DNA of 64,000 nucleotides, taken from the NCBI RefSeq assembly GCF_004137795.1, contig NZ_NWTM01000002.1, positions 546,289 through 610,288 of the forward strand. The letters are read 5' to 3'. Of the stretch, positions 62,162-64,000 are shown piece after piece. Under the pieces are notes generated by a model. The model was given only the letters and a program-made list of their open reading frames with translations. It was not told the DNA's origin and ran no database searches. This DNA comes from Pectobacterium zantedeschiae. GTDB lineage: Bacteria; Pseudomonadota; Gammaproteobacteria; Enterobacterales; Enterobacteriaceae. How positions within the stretch are numbered: the stretch's first letter is position 1; every line of letters begins with the position of its first letter. A program made the position numbers and the translations under genes.

Positions 62162-63185
62162 AACCCAAGACCTCAATAGTAACGTGACTTTCCTGCAGGA
62201 ATTGGATTGCGGCTTTGATATCCGCATCGTTGCCATGCATTTCTGCCAGCATGATGCCGAACTTGACGCCACCGGCATAATCCATCTGAGCGCTAATAAT
62301 GTTGTTATTAACATTAAAACGTCGGGCTACTTCTGACAGCAGTGGGGCGTCCACCGATTTGCCCGTAAACTCCATCCGTAATAATGGCGTAGTTTCTGGG
62401 CGAGAGTCAGGGGACAGTCGGGTGAGGTAATCGTCAGGAATATCGAGGTGTAACGTCGACTGAATGAATTTCTGCGCCAGCGGCGTTTTTGGATGTGAGA
62501 AGACCTCACTTACGGTGTCTTGCTCAATGAGCTGTCCGTCACTGATAACCGCAACCTGATCGCAAATGCGTTTCACCACATCCATTTCATGTGTAATAAG
62601 AAGAATGGTTAGGCCAAGGCGGCGATTGATGTCTTTCAGTAATTCAAGAATTGAACGAGTCGTTGCGGGGTCTAACGCGCTGGTTGCTTCGTCACACAAC
62701 AGAACTTTAGGATTGCTCGCCAGCGCACGGGCAATAGCAACACGCTGTTTTTGTCCGCCGGACAAGTTGGCGGGATAGACATCGTGCTTATCTGCCAGCC
62801 CAACCAGTTCTAATAATTCATTGACTCGCTTGGTAATGTCCGCTTTCGGTTTGTTATCCAGTTCCAACGGCAGCGAAATATTGCCAAAAACGGTACGAGA
62901 AGAGAGTAGGTTGAAATGTTGGAAAATCATGCCGATCTGCCGACGTGCGCGTGTCAACTGGCTATCTGACAGTTGTGTCAGTTCTTGTCCATCTACCAAC
63001 ACTTTCCCTTCTGTTGGTCGCTCCAATAAATTGACGCAGCGGATCAGTGTACTTTTACCTGCACCCGATGCGCCGATGACGCCATAGATCTGCCCGGTGG
63101 GAACATGAAGGCTAACATCATCCAGTGCGGTAATGCTCCGCCCATTCTGCTGGAAAACCTTAGTAATATTAGAAAGTTCAATCAT
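62154..63185 (-). CDS. metN: Methionine ABC transporter ATP-binding protein MetN
   Basis: ATPase of the methionine importer. 343 residues. Walker A is [15 protein letters not shown], the signature is [12 protein letters not shown] and Walker [13 protein letters not shown]. The C-terminal NIL/C2 domain (from about 265, [18 protein letters not shown]) binds methionine and inhibits the pump when methionine is plentiful. First gene of metNIQ, with a MetJ box upstream. Confidence 0.97.
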   Translation of the reverse strand: MIELSNITKVFQQNGRSITALDDVSLHVPTGQIYGVIGASGAGKSTLIRCVNLLERPTEGKVLVDGQELTQLSDSQLTRARRQIGMIFQHFNLLSSRTVFGNISLPLELDNKPKADITKRVNELLELVGLADKHDVYPANLSGGQKQRVAIARALASNPKVLLCDEATSALDPATTRSILELLKDINRRLGLTILLITHEMDVVKRICDQVAVISDGQLIEQDTVSEVFSHPKTPLAQKFIQSTLHLDIPDDYLTRLSPDSRPETTPLLRMEFTGKSVDAPLLSEVARRFNVNNNIISAQMDYAGGVKFGIMLAEMHGNDADIKAAIQFLQESHVTIEVLGYV

Positions 63186-63257
63186 ATGTTTTTTATCGTA
63201 AGTGCCTATGGCTGGATAAATCAGTTTCTGAATTAACAGAAGATGAAATGGATGTTA

Positions 63258-63281
63258 GGGCGTCTAGACGTCTAAGTCAAT
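63258..63281 (-). promoter_or_regulatory. MetJ operator (met boxes) for metNIQ
   Basis: GGGCGTCT-AGACGTCT-AAGTCAAT: the middle unit is the perfect 8-bp met box AGACGTCT (63266-63273), the left one matches 6 of 8, and the right one is weak. It lies 73 bp upstream of the metN start in the divergent region with gmhB. MetJ with SAM represses this operon in E. coli. Confidence 0.8.
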
Positions 63282-63366
63282 CTGGATTGTCACTGCCCTG
63301 CATTCTCTCTGCGGGCGAAAACATGCGATACTACTGCGTAATTTACGCCATTCAGGAGCAAAGTCA

Positions 63367-63930
63367 GTGGCACAAAGCCTTCCAGCAATTTTTCTTGATC
63401 GTGACGGCACGATTAATGTCGATCACGGTTATGTTCATGAGATTGACGAGTTTCAATTTATTGATGGTGTCATCGACGCTATGCGAGAGTTGAAGGGGAT
63501 GGGGTTCGCGCTGGTTGTTGTGACTAACCAGTCCGGTATCGCCCGCGGTAAATTTACAGAAGATCAGTTTATGCAACTGACGGAATGGATGGACTGGTCG
63601 CTGGCAGATCGTGATGTTGATCTGGATGGCATCTACTTTTGTCCACATCATCCTGAAGCTGGTGAGGATGAATACCGTCAGGCTTGTGATTGCCGTAAGC
63701 CTGAACCCGGCATGTTGCTTTCCGCACAGCGTGATCTGCACATTGATATGGCCGCTTCTTATATGGTGGGGGATAAGTTAGAGGATATGCAGGCTGCAAT
63801 CGGTGCTGGTGTCGGGCATAAACTGCTAGTTCGGACCGGTAAACCTGTTACCGAGCAAGGTGAAGCACTGGCTGATGGCGTGCTAGAAAGCCTCGCAGAG
63901 CTGCCAAAATGGATAAAAACGCGCAGTTAA
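63367..63930 (+). CDS. gmhB: D-glycero-beta-D-manno-heptose-1,7-bisphosphate 7-phosphatase GmhB
   Basis: HAD-family phosphatase in LPS heptose synthesis. 187 residues. The nucleophile is in [17 protein letters not shown]; the cofactor zinc site is [25 protein letters not shown] (in part); the later motif is [11 protein letters not shown]. Start is GTG at 63367 after AAAGTCA. Divergent from metN, as in E. coli. Confidence 0.96.
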   Translation: MAQSLPAIFLDRDGTINVDHGYVHEIDEFQFIDGVIDAMRELKGMGFALVVVTNQSGIARGKFTEDQFMQLTEWMDWSLADRDVDLDGIYFCPHHPEAGEDEYRQACDCRKPEPGMLLSAQRDLHIDMAASYMVGDKLEDMQAAIGAGVGHKLLVRTGKPVTEQGEALADGVLESLAELPKWIKTRS

Positions 63931-64000
63931 CAAGCGGAACGAATGAAAGATGCGCAAACAGAAAAAAGTTTACTAGATTTGCTTGCGCTTCTGAATCGGC
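63931..64000. other. Window end, upstream of the next gene
   Basis: 70 bp after gmhB with an AAAAAAG tract and TTGCTTGCGCTTC. In E. coli an rRNA operon follows gmhB, so this may be the start of an rrn promoter region, but no rRNA is inside the window. Confidence 0.3.

Noticed and set aside
63931..64000. Start of a ribosomal RNA operon
   Set aside because: Expected from E. coli order, but no 16S sequence is inside the window and the promoter hexamers are not clear.

Overview
The window looks like a stretch of chromosome from a soft-rot enterobacterium, most likely Pectobacterium. This is inferred from proteins nearly collinear with E. coli (RelA, PyrG, Eno, CysJIH, CysDNC, RpoS, ProS, MetNIQ, GmhB), from ERIC repeats, and from genes for rhamnogalacturonan and oligogalacturonide use. 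No database search was possible, so all family names rest on recognised motifs and remembered homologues.

Layout. 1-12.8 kb: glycerate kinase (5' end outside the window), barA, rlmD-relA, mazG, pyrG, eno. 13-22.8 kb is the first accessory block: a DJ-1/PfpI protein, an aldehyde dehydrogenase with a divergent LysR regulator, rhiT-rhiN for rhamnogalacturonide uptake and hydrolysis, a remnant of a short-chain dehydrogenase, and two periplasmic metallo-beta-lactamase-fold hydrolases around a LysR gene. 23-24.1 kb: queE and queD. 24.1-32.3 kb is the second accessory block: a GH28 protein, a TogB-like binding protein without permease genes, a 565-residue protein of unknown function, an EAL protein and a PilZ/degenerate HD-GYP protein. 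32.5-36.9 kb: cysJIH. 37-43.2 kb is the third accessory block: pta, adhP, a EutR-like regulator and an EutE-like acylating aldehyde dehydrogenase. 43.6-48.5 kb: cysG-cysD-cysN-cysC-ygbE. 48.5-51 kb: a polar amino-acid ABC transporter. 51.3-57.4 kb: ftsB-ispD-ispF-truD-pcm-nlpD-rpoS, with surE missing. 57.5-64 kb: proS, trmO-rcsF, metNIQ and gmhB.

How it fits together. The conserved genes follow the E. coli order (eno, queE, queD, cysJIH, cysDNC, ftsB...rpoS), and the accessory blocks sit in the gaps between them. The cys genes together make the sulfate assimilation pathway (ATP sulfurylase, APS kinase, PAPS reductase, sulfite reductase and its siroheme cofactor), and metNIQ imports methionine. 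The rhi genes, and probably the GH28/TogB-like pair, serve pectin breakdown. BarA, RelA, RpoS, RcsF and the two cyclic-di-GMP proteins are global regulators.

Intergenic DNA is unusually rich in repeats. There are three ERIC elements (one carrying an insertion), three copies of a roughly 260-340 bp repeat, two of them holding a run of small palindromes, a 74-bp tandem repeat after eno, and a 15-bp periodic repeat before nlpD. The most notable points are the missing surE with a short cysteine-rich reading frame in its place, the EutE/EutR-like locus without microcompartment genes, the unknown 565-residue protein beside pectin genes, the degenerate HD-GYP protein, and the palindromic cassette that recurs inside an ERIC.
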